DNA from: CAWJJM01 sp963843275
GTDB taxonomy: Bacteria; Acidobacteriota; Thermoanaerobaculia; Multivoradales; JBCCEF01
Direction: 5' to 3'
Length of the DNA stretch: 64,000 nucleotides
Assembly (NCBI GenBank): GCA_963843275.1
Contig: CAWJJM010000012.1
Span: 1,054,001-1,118,000 of the forward strand
Shown here: positions 1 to 8,972 of the stretch, piece by piece
How the letters are laid out: each line of letters begins with the position of its first letter
Numbering within the stretch: the stretch's first letter is position 1
Made by a program: the position numbers and the translations under genes
The notes under the pieces: model-generated
Databases searched by the model: none
The model's input: the letters and a program-made list of their open reading frames with translations, nothing else
Told to the model about the DNA's origin: nothing

Positions 1-195
1 GCCACCGAGCTCGGGGTCTCCTCGCTCATGGACCTGTGGATCGTCCTCGGCGCCCCCGGTACGGGAGCCGACCGGCGCCGGACCCTCCACGTGCTCAAGG
101 CCCGCGGCATGCCGCACGCCGAGTCGCCGCGCGACCTCCGGATCACCGACGGCGGCATCGAGATCGGCGGGGCGGCGGGGGAGGGGGCGGCGTGA
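1..195 (+). CDS. kaiC: KaiC-family ATPase, C-terminal fragment (cut by window edge)
   Basis: Only the last 64 codons are present; the gene enters from the left edge and stops with TGA at 193-195. The visible part ends with the pattern LHVLKARGMPHAES followed by LRITDGGIEI, which matches the closing strands of RecA-like KaiC domains (VxKxRGxxH then a short strand ending near the C terminus). KaiC is an autokinase/ATPase that is the core of Kai timing systems. The identification rests on this tail and on the two kaiB genes that follow with overlapping start codons. The P-loop and the number of KaiC domains cannot be seen. Confidence 0.8.
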   Translation, partial: ATELGVSSLMDLWIVLGAPGTGADRRRTLHVLKARGMPHAESPRDLRITDGGIEIGGAAGEGAA

Positions 196-488
196 GCGGG
201 ACCGCCGGCGCCGCCGCGGCGTTCGAGCTGCGGCTCTACGTCGCCGGGTCGACGCCGCGGTCGCTGGCCGCGCTGGCCAACCTGCGGCGCCTCTGCGAGG
301 CGCACCTGGCAGGCCGCTACCGCATCGAGGTGGTCGACGTCCTCGCGGACCCCGCCCAGGCGGTGCGGGACCAGATCTTCGCCCTCCCCACCCTGGTCCG
401 CCAACTGCCCCCGCCGGTGCGCAAGATCATCGGCGATCTCTCCGACACCGAGCGGGTCCTCGTCGGCCTCGAGGTGCGGGAGGTGTGA
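192..488 (+). CDS. kaiB: KaiB-family protein 1
   Basis: About 98 residues, the usual KaiB length, with a thioredoxin-like fold pattern: a first strand FELRLYVAGSTPRS, a helix ANLRRLCEAHL, a second strand YRIEVVDVL, and a third segment with the cis-proline-like ALPTLVRQLPPPVRKIIGDLS. The GTG start at 192 lies in a GTGA overlap with the kaiC stop, so the genes are probably translationally coupled. An in-frame ATG further upstream would read through kaiC and is rejected. KaiB binds KaiC and, in clock systems, changes fold while doing so. The following gene is a second, different KaiB. Confidence 0.9.
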   Translation: MSGTAGAAAAFELRLYVAGSTPRSLAALANLRRLCEAHLAGRYRIEVVDVLADPAQAVRDQIFALPTLVRQLPPPVRKIIGDLSDTERVLVGLEVREV

Positions 489-806
489 GCGCCATGGCGC
501 CGGTAGCGGGCGGAGCGACGGAGCCGGCACCGCCGCGCTACGAGTTGCACCTCTACGTCGCGGGATCCTCTCCCCGCTCCGTGCGGGCGATCTCGAACGT
601 GCGCCGGATCTGCGAGCGGTTCCTGCACGGTCGCCACGACCTCGAGGTGATCGACATCTACCAGCAGACCGAAAAGGCCCACGAGGCCGACATCGTCGGG
701 GTCCCGACGCTGATCCGCGCCCTGCCCCGGCCGTTGCGCCGACTGGTCGGCGACCTGTCGGACGAGGCGCGGGTGATCGAGGCGCTCGGCCTGCAGGGTC
801 CGGGCC

Positions 807-814
<8 letters not shown>
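485..814 (+). CDS. kaiB: KaiB-family protein 2
   Basis: A 109-residue paralogue of the preceding gene. It keeps the same pattern: YELHLYVAGSSPRSVRAI, ICERFLHGRHDLEVIDIYQQ, VGVPTLIRALPRPLRRLVGDLSDE. It has a longer N-terminal extension and a glycine-rich C-terminal tail. The GTG at 485 again overlaps the upstream stop (GTGA). Tandem kaiB copies between a kaiC and a PAS histidine kinase are a recurrent non-cyanobacterial arrangement, usually regarded as a signalling or stress module rather than a proven circadian clock. The two copies may bind different KaiC states or the downstream kinase, which is inference. Confidence 0.9.
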
Positions 815-2459
<1,645 letters not shown>

Positions 2460-2471
2460 GGCGGCCGCCGC

Positions 2472-4136
2472 TCAGGCGGTGCGCCGGGTCACCACCAGGG
2501 TGCGGTCGTCGGCGAACGGCACCCCCTCGACGAACGCGTCGACGTCGGCCTCGATGGCCGCGGCGAGGTCGGCGGGGCTGTCCGCCCGGTGCGCGCTGCA
2601 GATCGCGCTGAGGCGCTCGATCCCGTACTCCTCGTCCTCGGCGTTCACCGCCTCGACGGTGCCGTCGGTGTAGAGGAGGAGGTTGTCGCCGGGCTCCATC
2701 ACCACGCTGCCGGAGGTGTACTCGGCCTTCGGCAGCAGGCCGAGCGGCGGGCCGCCGGCGGTCAGGCGCTCGACCGCGCCACCGGCGCGGATCAGCAGGG
2801 CCGGGTTGTGGCCGGCGCAGGTGAACCGCACCTCGCCGGTGGGGCCGTGCAGGCAGGTGAGGAAGGCGGTGGCGTACTTCTCGGGCGGCGTGCGGCGGAA
2901 CAGCAGCGGCGACACCCGCGTCGAGATCTCGGCCGGCCCCAGGCCCTCCTCCAGCGGCACCGCCAGCAGCGCCTCGAGGGAGGCGGTGAGCAGCGAGGCC
3001 GCCATCCCCTTGCCGGAGACGTCCGCGATGACCACCACCAGCTCGAGGCCGCCGTCGCGCGGCACCACCTCGTAGAAGTCGCCCGACACGCCGCGGGACG
3101 GGATGTTGCCGGCGAAGATCTCCCAGCCGGGGACCTCCGGGAGGTGCTCCGGCAGCAGCGCCACCTGGATGCGGCGGGCCAACGAGAGCTCGGCGGCCAT
3201 GCGGCGGCGCTCCGCCGCCTCCTCGGCCAGCGCCACGTTGCGGATGCGCAGCGCGGCGGCGGAGGCGAGCGAGACCAGCAGCTCCATGTCCTCCTGGGTG
3301 AACTGGCGGATCGGCAGGCGGGAGTCGAGCACGATCATCCCCACCGAGCCCTCGCCGTCGAGCAGCGGCGCGGCGAGCAGGCTGCGGACGCCGAAGTCGA
3401 GCATGGAATGGGCCTGCGAGAAGCGCTCGTCGGTGCGGGCGTCGAGGACCAGGGCCGCCAGCCCCTTCTCGGCGACCTCGCGGATCAGGCTGCTCGAGCG
3501 CAGCGCCTCGTCGCCCGTCCCCGGCAGCGAGCGCTGGGCGGCGATGTAGAAGCCACCCTCGGAGTTGCGCAGGTAGATGGCGCCGCGCTCCGGCTTGAGG
3601 TGGTCGAAGACGCGGTCCAGCATGCGGTCGAGCAGCTCCTCGAGCGCCAGCGAGCGGCCGAGGTCCTGGTGCACCTCGTTGACCAGCCGCAGGCGATCGG
3701 CGATCCGCAGCAGCTCGTCCTCGCCGCTGTCCGGGCTGCCCGCGCGCGAGCCCGCCTCGAGCATCTCGGCGGCGGAGCGGAAGAAGGTGGCGTCGGTGGC
3801 CGTGGAGTCGTAGTCGTCGGCGCCGGCGGTCGACGGCGCGATCGTCCCCTCGCCGAGCACCTCGAAGGAGCTCGCCGAGAGCTCGACGACGTCGCCGGCG
3901 AGCAGCGGCCGGCGACCGGAGAGGGCCTGCCCGTTGACCCGGGTACCGTTGCGGGAGCCCAGGTCCTCGATCGCCCAGCCGTCGCCGTCGCGCTGCAGGC
4001 GCGCGTGGCGTCGCGACAGGAAGGCGTCGGCGAGGACCAGGTCGCAGCCCTCGCCGCGGCCCACCACCACCGTGTCGGCGTCGAGACGGCGTTCGTAGGG
4101 CTCCCCGCGCGGGGGAACCACCCGGAGTCGCAGCAT
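2472..4136 (-). CDS. FHA-GAF-SpoIIE serine/threonine phosphatase
   Basis: A 554-residue signalling protein. An N-terminal FHA domain (about 1-95; VVVGRGEGCDLVL, LSRRHARL, GSRNGTRVNG) should bind a phosphothreonine partner. A central GAF domain (about 160-310) follows a short helix, and a C-terminal PP2C-type SpoIIE domain (about 330-550) carries GDFYEV, VIADVSGKGM and FADDRTLVV, the metal-binding aspartate motifs. Such RsbU-like phosphatases usually act on anti-anti-sigma factors; none is adjacent. It is convergent with the Kai-linked kinase. A TAGACT -10-like hexamer 7 bases upstream of the ATG suggests a leaderless transcript. Confidence 0.88.
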   Translation of the reverse strand: MLRLRVVPPRGEPYERRLDADTVVVGRGEGCDLVLADAFLSRRHARLQRDGDGWAIEDLGSRNGTRVNGQALSGRRPLLAGDVVELSASSFEVLGEGTIAPSTAGADDYDSTATDATFFRSAAEMLEAGSRAGSPDSGEDELLRIADRLRLVNEVHQDLGRSLALEELLDRMLDRVFDHLKPERGAIYLRNSEGGFYIAAQRSLPGTGDEALRSSSLIREVAEKGLAALVLDARTDERFSQAHSMLDFGVRSLLAAPLLDGEGSVGMIVLDSRLPIRQFTQEDMELLVSLASAAALRIRNVALAEEAAERRRMAAELSLARRIQVALLPEHLPEVPGWEIFAGNIPSRGVSGDFYEVVPRDGGLELVVVIADVSGKGMAASLLTASLEALLAVPLEEGLGPAEISTRVSPLLFRRTPPEKYATAFLTCLHGPTGEVRFTCAGHNPALLIRAGGAVERLTAGGPPLGLLPKAEYTSGSVVMEPGDNLLLYTDGTVEAVNAEDEEYGIERLSAICSAHRADSPADLAAAIEADVDAFVEGVPFADDRTLVVTRRTA

Positions 4137-4143
4137 GGGCGGG

Positions 4144-4149
4144 AGTCTA
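4144..4149 (-). promoter_or_regulatory. -10-like hexamer TAGACT, leaderless arrangement
   Basis: Read on the minus strand, TAGACT ends 7 bases before the ATG at 4136, and no Shine-Dalgarno sequence lies between. The expected transcription start would fall at or next to the A of the ATG. No convincing -35 is visible. It is supported mainly by eight similar cases in the window. Confidence 0.5.
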
Positions 4150-4172
4150 CCCGACCCGCCGGGCGGCGGTAA

Positions 4173-4199
4173 GGGGCGGCGCCGGGCCGGCGCCGCCCC
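4173..4199 (-). terminator. strong GC hairpin downstream of the Pal-like gene
   Basis: A perfect inverted repeat with 11-base arms (GGGGCGGCGCC / GGCGCCGCCCC) and a 5-base loop lies 14 bases past the stop of the Pal-like gene and before the FHA-phosphatase start. It has no U-tract, so it is a terminator-like stem rather than a textbook intrinsic terminator. Confidence 0.55.
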
Positions 4200-4212
4200 G
4201 CGCGGCGGGGGA

Positions 4213-4779
4213 TCAGCCGGCGCGCCGGCCCACGATCACGAACGCCGCGCGGCGGTTGCGCCAGCGGCACGACTCGTCGGGCTCGCCGCACACCGGCCGC
4301 TCCTTGCCGAAGCTGACCACGGCGAGCCGCTCCGCCGGGACGCCGAGATGGGACACGTAGGCACGGGCGCCGCCGGCCCGGTTCTGGCCCAGTGCCAGGT
4401 TGTAGTCGGCGGTCCCCCGCTCGTCGCAGTGCCCCTCGACGCGGACCACCAGCTCGGGATGATCGGCGAGGAAGCGTCCGTTGGTCTGCAGCCCCTGGCG
4501 GGCGTCCGGGCGCAGCTCGAAACGGTCGTAGTCGAAGTAGACGTCGACGAGGAGACCCTGCTCGTGGACCCAGCGGTCGAGGGTCCCGGGGTCGGCGGCC
4601 CAGGGGTCGGCGCCGGCCGCGGCCACCGACGGGGCGGCGGCGGGAGCCGCGGGCGCGGTGGAGGCGGTGGCCGTCGCCGGTGCGGCGGCGGCGGCGGTGA
4701 CGGGCTTCTTCTTGGCGCAGGCGGCGCCGACGACGAGCAACGCGAGCACCAGCAGCGACGACGACAACTTCCGGACCAT
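4213..4779 (-). CDS. pal: Pal/OmpA-family peptidoglycan-associated lipoprotein
   Basis: About 188 residues. A lipoprotein signal peptide (MVRKL then a leucine-rich core ending VVGAAC, lipobox Cys about 21) is followed by an Ala/Pro-rich linker and an OmpA C-terminal domain with the peptidoglycan-binding signature VEGHCDERGTADYNLALGQ. This domain holds the outer membrane to the cell wall. The ATG at 4779 is chosen because GGAGGAGG lies at proper distance and the signal peptide begins there; a longer reading frame to 4866 is ignored. No tol genes are adjacent. It supports a Gram-negative envelope. Confidence 0.87.
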   Translation of the reverse strand: MVRKLSSSLLVLALLVVGAACAKKKPVTAAAAAPATATASTAPAAPAAAPSVAAAGADPWAADPGTLDRWVHEQGLLVDVYFDYDRFELRPDARQGLQTNGRFLADHPELVVRVEGHCDERGTADYNLALGQNRAGGARAYVSHLGVPAERLAVVSFGKERPVCGEPDESCRWRNRRAAFVIVGRRAG

Positions 4780-4861
4780 GTGTCCACTCCTCCTCCGGGT
4801 CGGCCCGGGGAGCCTCTCCCCGGGACCACGCCACTCTACGGGCCGGGCGACGGCGGCGGAA

Positions 4862-4889
4862 TTCACCGTGCGATCGGATTTCGTATACC
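4862..4889 (+). promoter_or_regulatory. candidate promoter TTCACC-16-TATACC, leaderless
   Basis: TTCACC (4862-4867) and TATACC (4884-4889) are separated by 16 bases, and the ATG at 4895 follows 5 bases later without a Shine-Dalgarno sequence. The transcript for the histidine kinase would start at or within a few bases of the ATG. Confidence 0.5.
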
Positions 4890-4894
4890 GTTCG

Positions 4895-6586
4895 ATGGGG
4901 ATGGAGACCCTCTACTCGCCGCGGCGGCGCACCGACCGGTTGATCGCCGCCGGCCGGGTGCTGTTGGCCGCCTCCTCGCTGCTGGCCGTCTGGCTCGACC
5001 CGTCCGAGCCGGTCAACCAGGCGCCGGTGGCCTACGGGCTGCTCGTCGCCTATCTCGGCTACGCGGCGGCCGTGGCGGTCGCGGCCTGGCGGTCGGAGCT
5101 GCCGGGGCGCCGCTGGCAGGCCGCCACCCACGGCTTCGACCTCGCGTTCTTCTCGGCCTTCGTCTACTTCACGGCCGGCCCGGCGAGCCCCTTCACCGCC
5201 TACTTCGTCTTCTCTCTGGTGTGCGCCGCGCTGCGCTGGCGCTGGCAGGGCACCCTGTGGACGGCGGCGGTGGCCCTGGGCGCCTTCCTCGGCATCGGCG
5301 TCTACTTCGGAGAGGTGCGCCACGACCCCGCTTTCGAGCTCAACGAGCTGATCATCCGGGGCGTCTACCTGGCGGTGGTGGCGGTGCTGCTCGGCTACCT
5401 CGGCTCGCACGAACAGCGGACCCTGCGGGTGGTCTCGGAGCTGGCGAGCTGGCCGCGGCGCGTGCCCGAGCAGCGTGAGGACCTCGTCCGCGAGGTGCTC
5501 GGGTACGCCGGGGCGGTCCTGGCGGCGCCACGGGTGGCCCTGTTGTGGAGCGGCGGCGGCGAGGAGGACGAGCTCCTGCTCGCCACCTGGCGCCGGGGTG
5601 AGGTGGAGGTCACCCGACGGGACGGGCGGTGCGAGGACTGGGTGCACCCCGAGCTCGCCGGCGCCGACTTCTTCTGCGCCGACGCCGCGGCGCGGCCGGC
5701 CCGGGTGCACCGCCAGAGGGAGGGCGCAGCCGAGACCTGGGTCGGGCAGCCGCTCCCGGCCGAGCCCGGGGGTTGGCTGGCCACGGGGCCGCTGCTCTCG
5801 GTGGCGCTGCGGGGCGAGATCGGCGAAGGGCGGCTGTTCTTCCTCGAGCGGCCGGGGCTGACCTCCGACGAGCTGCTCCTCGCCACCATCGTCGCCGGCG
5901 TGGTCGGCGCCCGCCTGGATCACTTCACGCTGGCGCGGCGGCTGGCGAACGCGGCGGCGGCCGAGGAGCGGATCCGCCTGGCCCGCGATCTCCACGACGG
6001 CGTGCTGCAGGCGCTGACCGGCATCTCCCTGCGCCTCGAGGTGGTGCGCCGGCGAGCCGAGCGTGCCGGCGACGGCGCGGCGACGGAGCTCGCCCAGGTG
6101 CAGCGCCTGATCCTCGAGGAGCAACGGGACCTGCGGTTCTTCATCCAGGAGCTGCGGCCGCCGGCGGGTCCGGCGGCCGAGGGGCGGGGCCTGCCGGCGG
6201 CGCTCGACGAGCTGGTCGAGCGGGTGGCGGGGGAGTGGGGGCTGCGGGTCGACCTGCGCACCGAGGGGGACGCGCCGGAGGCGCTGGGCCGGGAGGTCGT
6301 CCATCTCGTCCGCGAGGCGCTGGTCAACGCCGTGCGGCACGGCGGCGCCCGCGGGGCGCGGGTGCACCTGGTCGCCGCCGGCGACCGGCTCCGCCTCGAG
6401 ATCGCCGACGACGGGTGCGGCTTCCCGTTCGTCGGGCGGTTCACCGGCGAGGAGATGGCGCGCCGGGGCGAGGGTCCGCGCAGCCTGCGCGAGCGGGTGG
6501 CGGCCCTCGACGGCCACCTCGAGCTGGAGTCGAGCCCGGAGGGGGCGTGCGTCTACATCGATCTGCCGAGCGGAGCGACGGCGTGA
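4895..6586 (+). CDS. membrane sensor histidine kinase, NarL/DegS class
   Basis: About 563 residues. The N-terminal 170 residues form roughly five or six hydrophobic helices. A GAF-like middle region (about 200-340) precedes HisKA_3 with the H-box RIRLARDLHDGVLQAL and an HATPase domain with HLVREALVNAVRHG and ADDGCGF. The kinase should phosphorylate the LuxR-type regulator encoded immediately downstream, whose GTG overlaps this stop (GTGA). The start is ATG 4895 or ATG 4901 (MGMETL). A TATACC box just upstream of 4895 points to a leaderless message. The signal is unknown. Confidence 0.88.
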   Translation: MGMETLYSPRRRTDRLIAAGRVLLAASSLLAVWLDPSEPVNQAPVAYGLLVAYLGYAAAVAVAAWRSELPGRRWQAATHGFDLAFFSAFVYFTAGPASPFTAYFVFSLVCAALRWRWQGTLWTAAVALGAFLGIGVYFGEVRHDPAFELNELIIRGVYLAVVAVLLGYLGSHEQRTLRVVSELASWPRRVPEQREDLVREVLGYAGAVLAAPRVALLWSGGGEEDELLLATWRRGEVEVTRRDGRCEDWVHPELAGADFFCADAAARPARVHRQREGAAETWVGQPLPAEPGGWLATGPLLSVALRGEIGEGRLFFLERPGLTSDELLLATIVAGVVGARLDHFTLARRLANAAAAEERIRLARDLHDGVLQALTGISLRLEVVRRRAERAGDGAATELAQVQRLILEEQRDLRFFIQELRPPAGPAAEGRGLPAALDELVERVAGEWGLRVDLRTEGDAPEALGREVVHLVREALVNAVRHGGARGARVHLVAAGDRLRLEIADDGCGFPFVGRFTGEEMARRGEGPRSLRERVAALDGHLELESSPEGACVYIDLPSGATA

Positions 6587-7209
6587 GCTGGCGCCTGGTC
6601 CTGGCGGACGACCACCCGATCGTGCTCGACGGTCTGGAGCAGCTCTTCCGGCTGGAGCCCGACCTCGAGGTGGTGGCCCGCTGCCGCGACGGGGCGGCGA
6701 CACTGGCGGCCGTGGAGCGTCATCGGCCGGACGTGCTGGTGCTCGACCTCCGCATGCCGGCGCCCGGTGGCCTGGAGGTGCTGCGCCGCCTGGAGGAGAG
6801 GGAGGAGGCACCCAGGGTGGTGGTCCTCACCGCGGCGCTCGACGACGAGGAGCTGCTCACGGCGGTGCGGCTGGGAGCGCGGGGCGTGGTGCTCAAGGAG
6901 ATGGCGCCGCAGCTCCTGCTGGAGGCGGTGCGCCGGGTCGCCGCCGGCGGCGAGTGGCTGGACGAGGGCCTCGGCGGGCGCGCGGTGCGTCGGCTGTTGG
7001 CCCGGCAGGAGGCGGCGGGGGCGTTGACGGCGCGCGAGCTCGAGGTCGTGCGCCGCGCCGCCCGCGGCCTGCGCAACCGGGCGATCGCGGCGGAGCTGCA
7101 CATCGCCGAGGGGACCGTGAAGATGCACCTGCACAACATCTACGAGAAGCTCGGGGTGGCCGGGCGGGTCGAGCTCCTCCTCTGGGCGCGCGAGCGCGGC
7201 TTCGAGTGA
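6583..7209 (+). CDS. NarL/LuxR-family response regulator
   Basis: A 208-residue regulator. The receiver domain (about 1-120) has ADDHP near the N terminus, the phospho-acceptor in VLVLDLRMP (Asp about 53), and Lys in VVLKEM. The C-terminal LuxR helix-turn-helix has LTARELEVVRRAARGLRNRAIA and GTVKMHLHNIYEKLGV. The GTG start at 6583 overlaps the kinase stop, giving a cognate two-gene operon. Targets cannot be read from the sequence. Confidence 0.92.
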   Translation: MSWRLVLADDHPIVLDGLEQLFRLEPDLEVVARCRDGAATLAAVERHRPDVLVLDLRMPAPGGLEVLRRLEEREEAPRVVVLTAALDDEELLTAVRLGARGVVLKEMAPQLLLEAVRRVAAGGEWLDEGLGGRAVRRLLARQEAAGALTARELEVVRRAARGLRNRAIAAELHIAEGTVKMHLHNIYEKLGVAGRVELLLWARERGFE

Positions 7210-7229
7210 GCGCATCCGGCGGCGGACGG

Positions 7230-7259
7230 TTGGCCGGCGCCGTGGCGAGCCGCTAGACT
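7230..7259 (+). promoter_or_regulatory. candidate promoter TTGGCC-18-TAGACT, leaderless
   Basis: TTGGCC (7230-7235) and TAGACT (7254-7259) are 18 bases apart, and the ATG at 7266 follows 6 bases after the -10 with no Shine-Dalgarno sequence. It is the same arrangement as at 63454-63466 and 38601-38613. Confidence 0.55.
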
Positions 7260-7265
7260 GGCCGC

Positions 7266-8018
7266 ATGGCGGACTTCCAGCGCTACATCGGGGTGCACTA
7301 CGCGGGCCGCAAGGAGCCGCAGGACCGCCTGCGGCAGATCCGGGTCTTCCTGGCGCGCGACGAGCACCCGCCGTACCAGGAGCGCAACCCGGTGGACGAC
7401 ACCGGGCGCTGGAGCCGCCGGGAGCTCGCGGAGTGGCTGCAGGCGCGGCTGGCGGAGCGGGAGCTGCCGACGCTGGTCGGCCTCGACCACGCCTTCTCCT
7501 TCCCCCAGACCTACATGCTGCGCCACGGGTTGCCGCGCTGGGAGGACTTCCTCCTCGACTTCGAGCGCAACTGGCCCACCGACAAGGTGAGCGTGCGGGA
7601 GCTGCTGCCCGGGAACCCGCGCACCGGCGATCCCGACGAGCACCGGCTGGTCGCGAAGTGGACGGCGACGCCGCGCAGCGTCTTCTCGTTCGACCTGCAG
7701 GACAGCCCCGCGAAGGCCGCCCACGCCGGGCTGCCGTGGCTCTCCTACCTGCGCCGCTCGGGGGCGCACTTCTGGCCCTTCGACGGCTGGGAGGTGCCGC
7801 CGGGGTCGTCGGCGGTGGTCGAGCTGCGGCCGGAGCGCCTGCGGCACCGGTACGCGCGCGAGGGGTTGTCGCAGGAGGAGCAGGACGCCCAGGCGATGTG
7901 CGCCTGGCTGCAGGACCGCGACCGCCTGGGCCTGCTGCGCTCCTACTTCTCGCCGCCGCTGTCGCCGGAGGAGAAGGAGCGCGCCCACCTCGAGGGCTGG
8001 ATCCTCGGCGTCTGCTGA
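7266..8018 (+). CDS. conserved protein of unknown function, possibly DUF429/RNase H-like
   Basis: A soluble 250-residue protein. It opens with YIGVHYAGRKEPQDRL, then WSRRELAEWLQARL, LVGLDHAFSFPQTYM, a central block VFSFDLQDSPAKAAHAGLPWL, HFWPFDGWEVPPG, and ends LEGWILGVC. Acidic residues spaced in GLDHAFSFP, FDLQDS and FDGW recall the carboxylate triad of RNase H-fold families such as DUF429, but I cannot prove the relation. The first strand has His where such families often have Asp. It follows the two-component pair with its own promoter. Treat the function as unknown. Confidence 0.75.
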   Translation: MADFQRYIGVHYAGRKEPQDRLRQIRVFLARDEHPPYQERNPVDDTGRWSRRELAEWLQARLAERELPTLVGLDHAFSFPQTYMLRHGLPRWEDFLLDFERNWPTDKVSVRELLPGNPRTGDPDEHRLVAKWTATPRSVFSFDLQDSPAKAAHAGLPWLSYLRRSGAHFWPFDGWEVPPGSSAVVELRPERLRHRYAREGLSQEEQDAQAMCAWLQDRDRLGLLRSYFSPPLSPEEKERAHLEGWILGVC

Positions 8019-8046
8019 AGAGCCCCACCGGGCGGGTGCCGCGCCG

Positions 8047-8865
8047 TCACATCCCCGCGCCCTGGGGCGCCGCGATCGACAGGTCGGCGCGGCGCCAGGC
8101 GTACTCGGTCCGGGTGCCGCGGACGACGTGCTGGATGCGCTGCTCGATCGTCCCCCAGGCGTCGCCGATCGCGGCGCGCGCGGCCGCCTCGCGCGTCTCC
8201 AGGTCCGCCGGGCTGGTGCCGGCGCTGCCGACGACCAGGAACGGCATGCCGCCGCCCAGCACCGACAGGTACACGTCCCACGCGTCGTGCAGGTCGTGCT
8301 GCTCGTAGAGGGCCTTGACGTCGCGGGCGATGCCGAGGGCCTCCTGCTCCATGCCCGGCTGCAGGTCGTAGAAGTCCCAGCGGAACACCGGCGCCGTCAT
8401 CGGGTCCACGGTCGGCTCGGCGGGCTGGAAGCTGGCGTCGGCGATCCGCATCACCACCCACTCGTCGACCTGCTGCATGGCGGCGCCGTTGTCCTTCATC
8501 AGCTTGCTCCAGGCATCGCCGCCCGCCTTCTCCATGGCCATGAACTCGCCCATCACGCGGTCCATGTCGGCGAAGCTGGAGATCGGCACGATGTAGACCA
8601 TCTTCATCTCGTCGGTCTGGAACGCCATGCTGTGGAACGTCTTCATCACGTCCCGGTGCTGGGCCACCCCGGCCGCGAAGGCCTTCGCCGTCGCGAGATA
8701 GGCGTCCATCTGCGGCGGCCGGATGGTCTCCTGGTGGACGACGAAGAGCTCGGGAGCCCCCTCCTGGGCACGGGCGGGCAGGGCCACCGCGATCAGGAGC
8801 AGCGCCAGGGCGGCGGCAGGGACGGTCTTCCGGACGGGCCTCCAAACGGACATGCGAACGGACAT
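8047..8865 (-). CDS. secreted protein of unknown function
   Basis: About 272 residues, with a cleavable signal peptide (basic start, then AALALLLIAVALPARAQEG, predicted cut after ARA). The mature part repeats a pattern: an IRPPQMDAYLATAKAFAAG segment and a second half (VFRWDFYDLQPGMEQEALGIARDVKALY) look like two copies of a ferredoxin-like, dimeric alpha-beta-barrel fold, as in antibiotic monooxygenase-type families. This is a fold guess, not a function. The ATG at 8865 has GGGAGAGGAGA upstream; a second ATG lies 12 bases inside. It is separated from treT by about 100 bases. Confidence 0.75.
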   Translation of the reverse strand: MSVRMSVWRPVRKTVPAAALALLLIAVALPARAQEGAPELFVVHQETIRPPQMDAYLATAKAFAAGVAQHRDVMKTFHSMAFQTDEMKMVYIVPISSFADMDRVMGEFMAMEKAGGDAWSKLMKDNGAAMQQVDEWVVMRIADASFQPAEPTVDPMTAPVFRWDFYDLQPGMEQEALGIARDVKALYEQHDLHDAWDVYLSVLGGGMPFLVVGSAGTSPADLETREAAARAAIGDAWGTIEQRIQHVVRGTRTEYAWRRADLSIAAPQGAGM

Positions 8866-8972
8866 GCGTTCTCCTCTCCCGGGGGTGCCACCCCCGGAAC
8901 GGGTGCCGACCCGACGGGCGGGAGCGCCCGGCGGCCTCGGCCAGTGAACCTCGAAACGGACTGGAAGCGATA

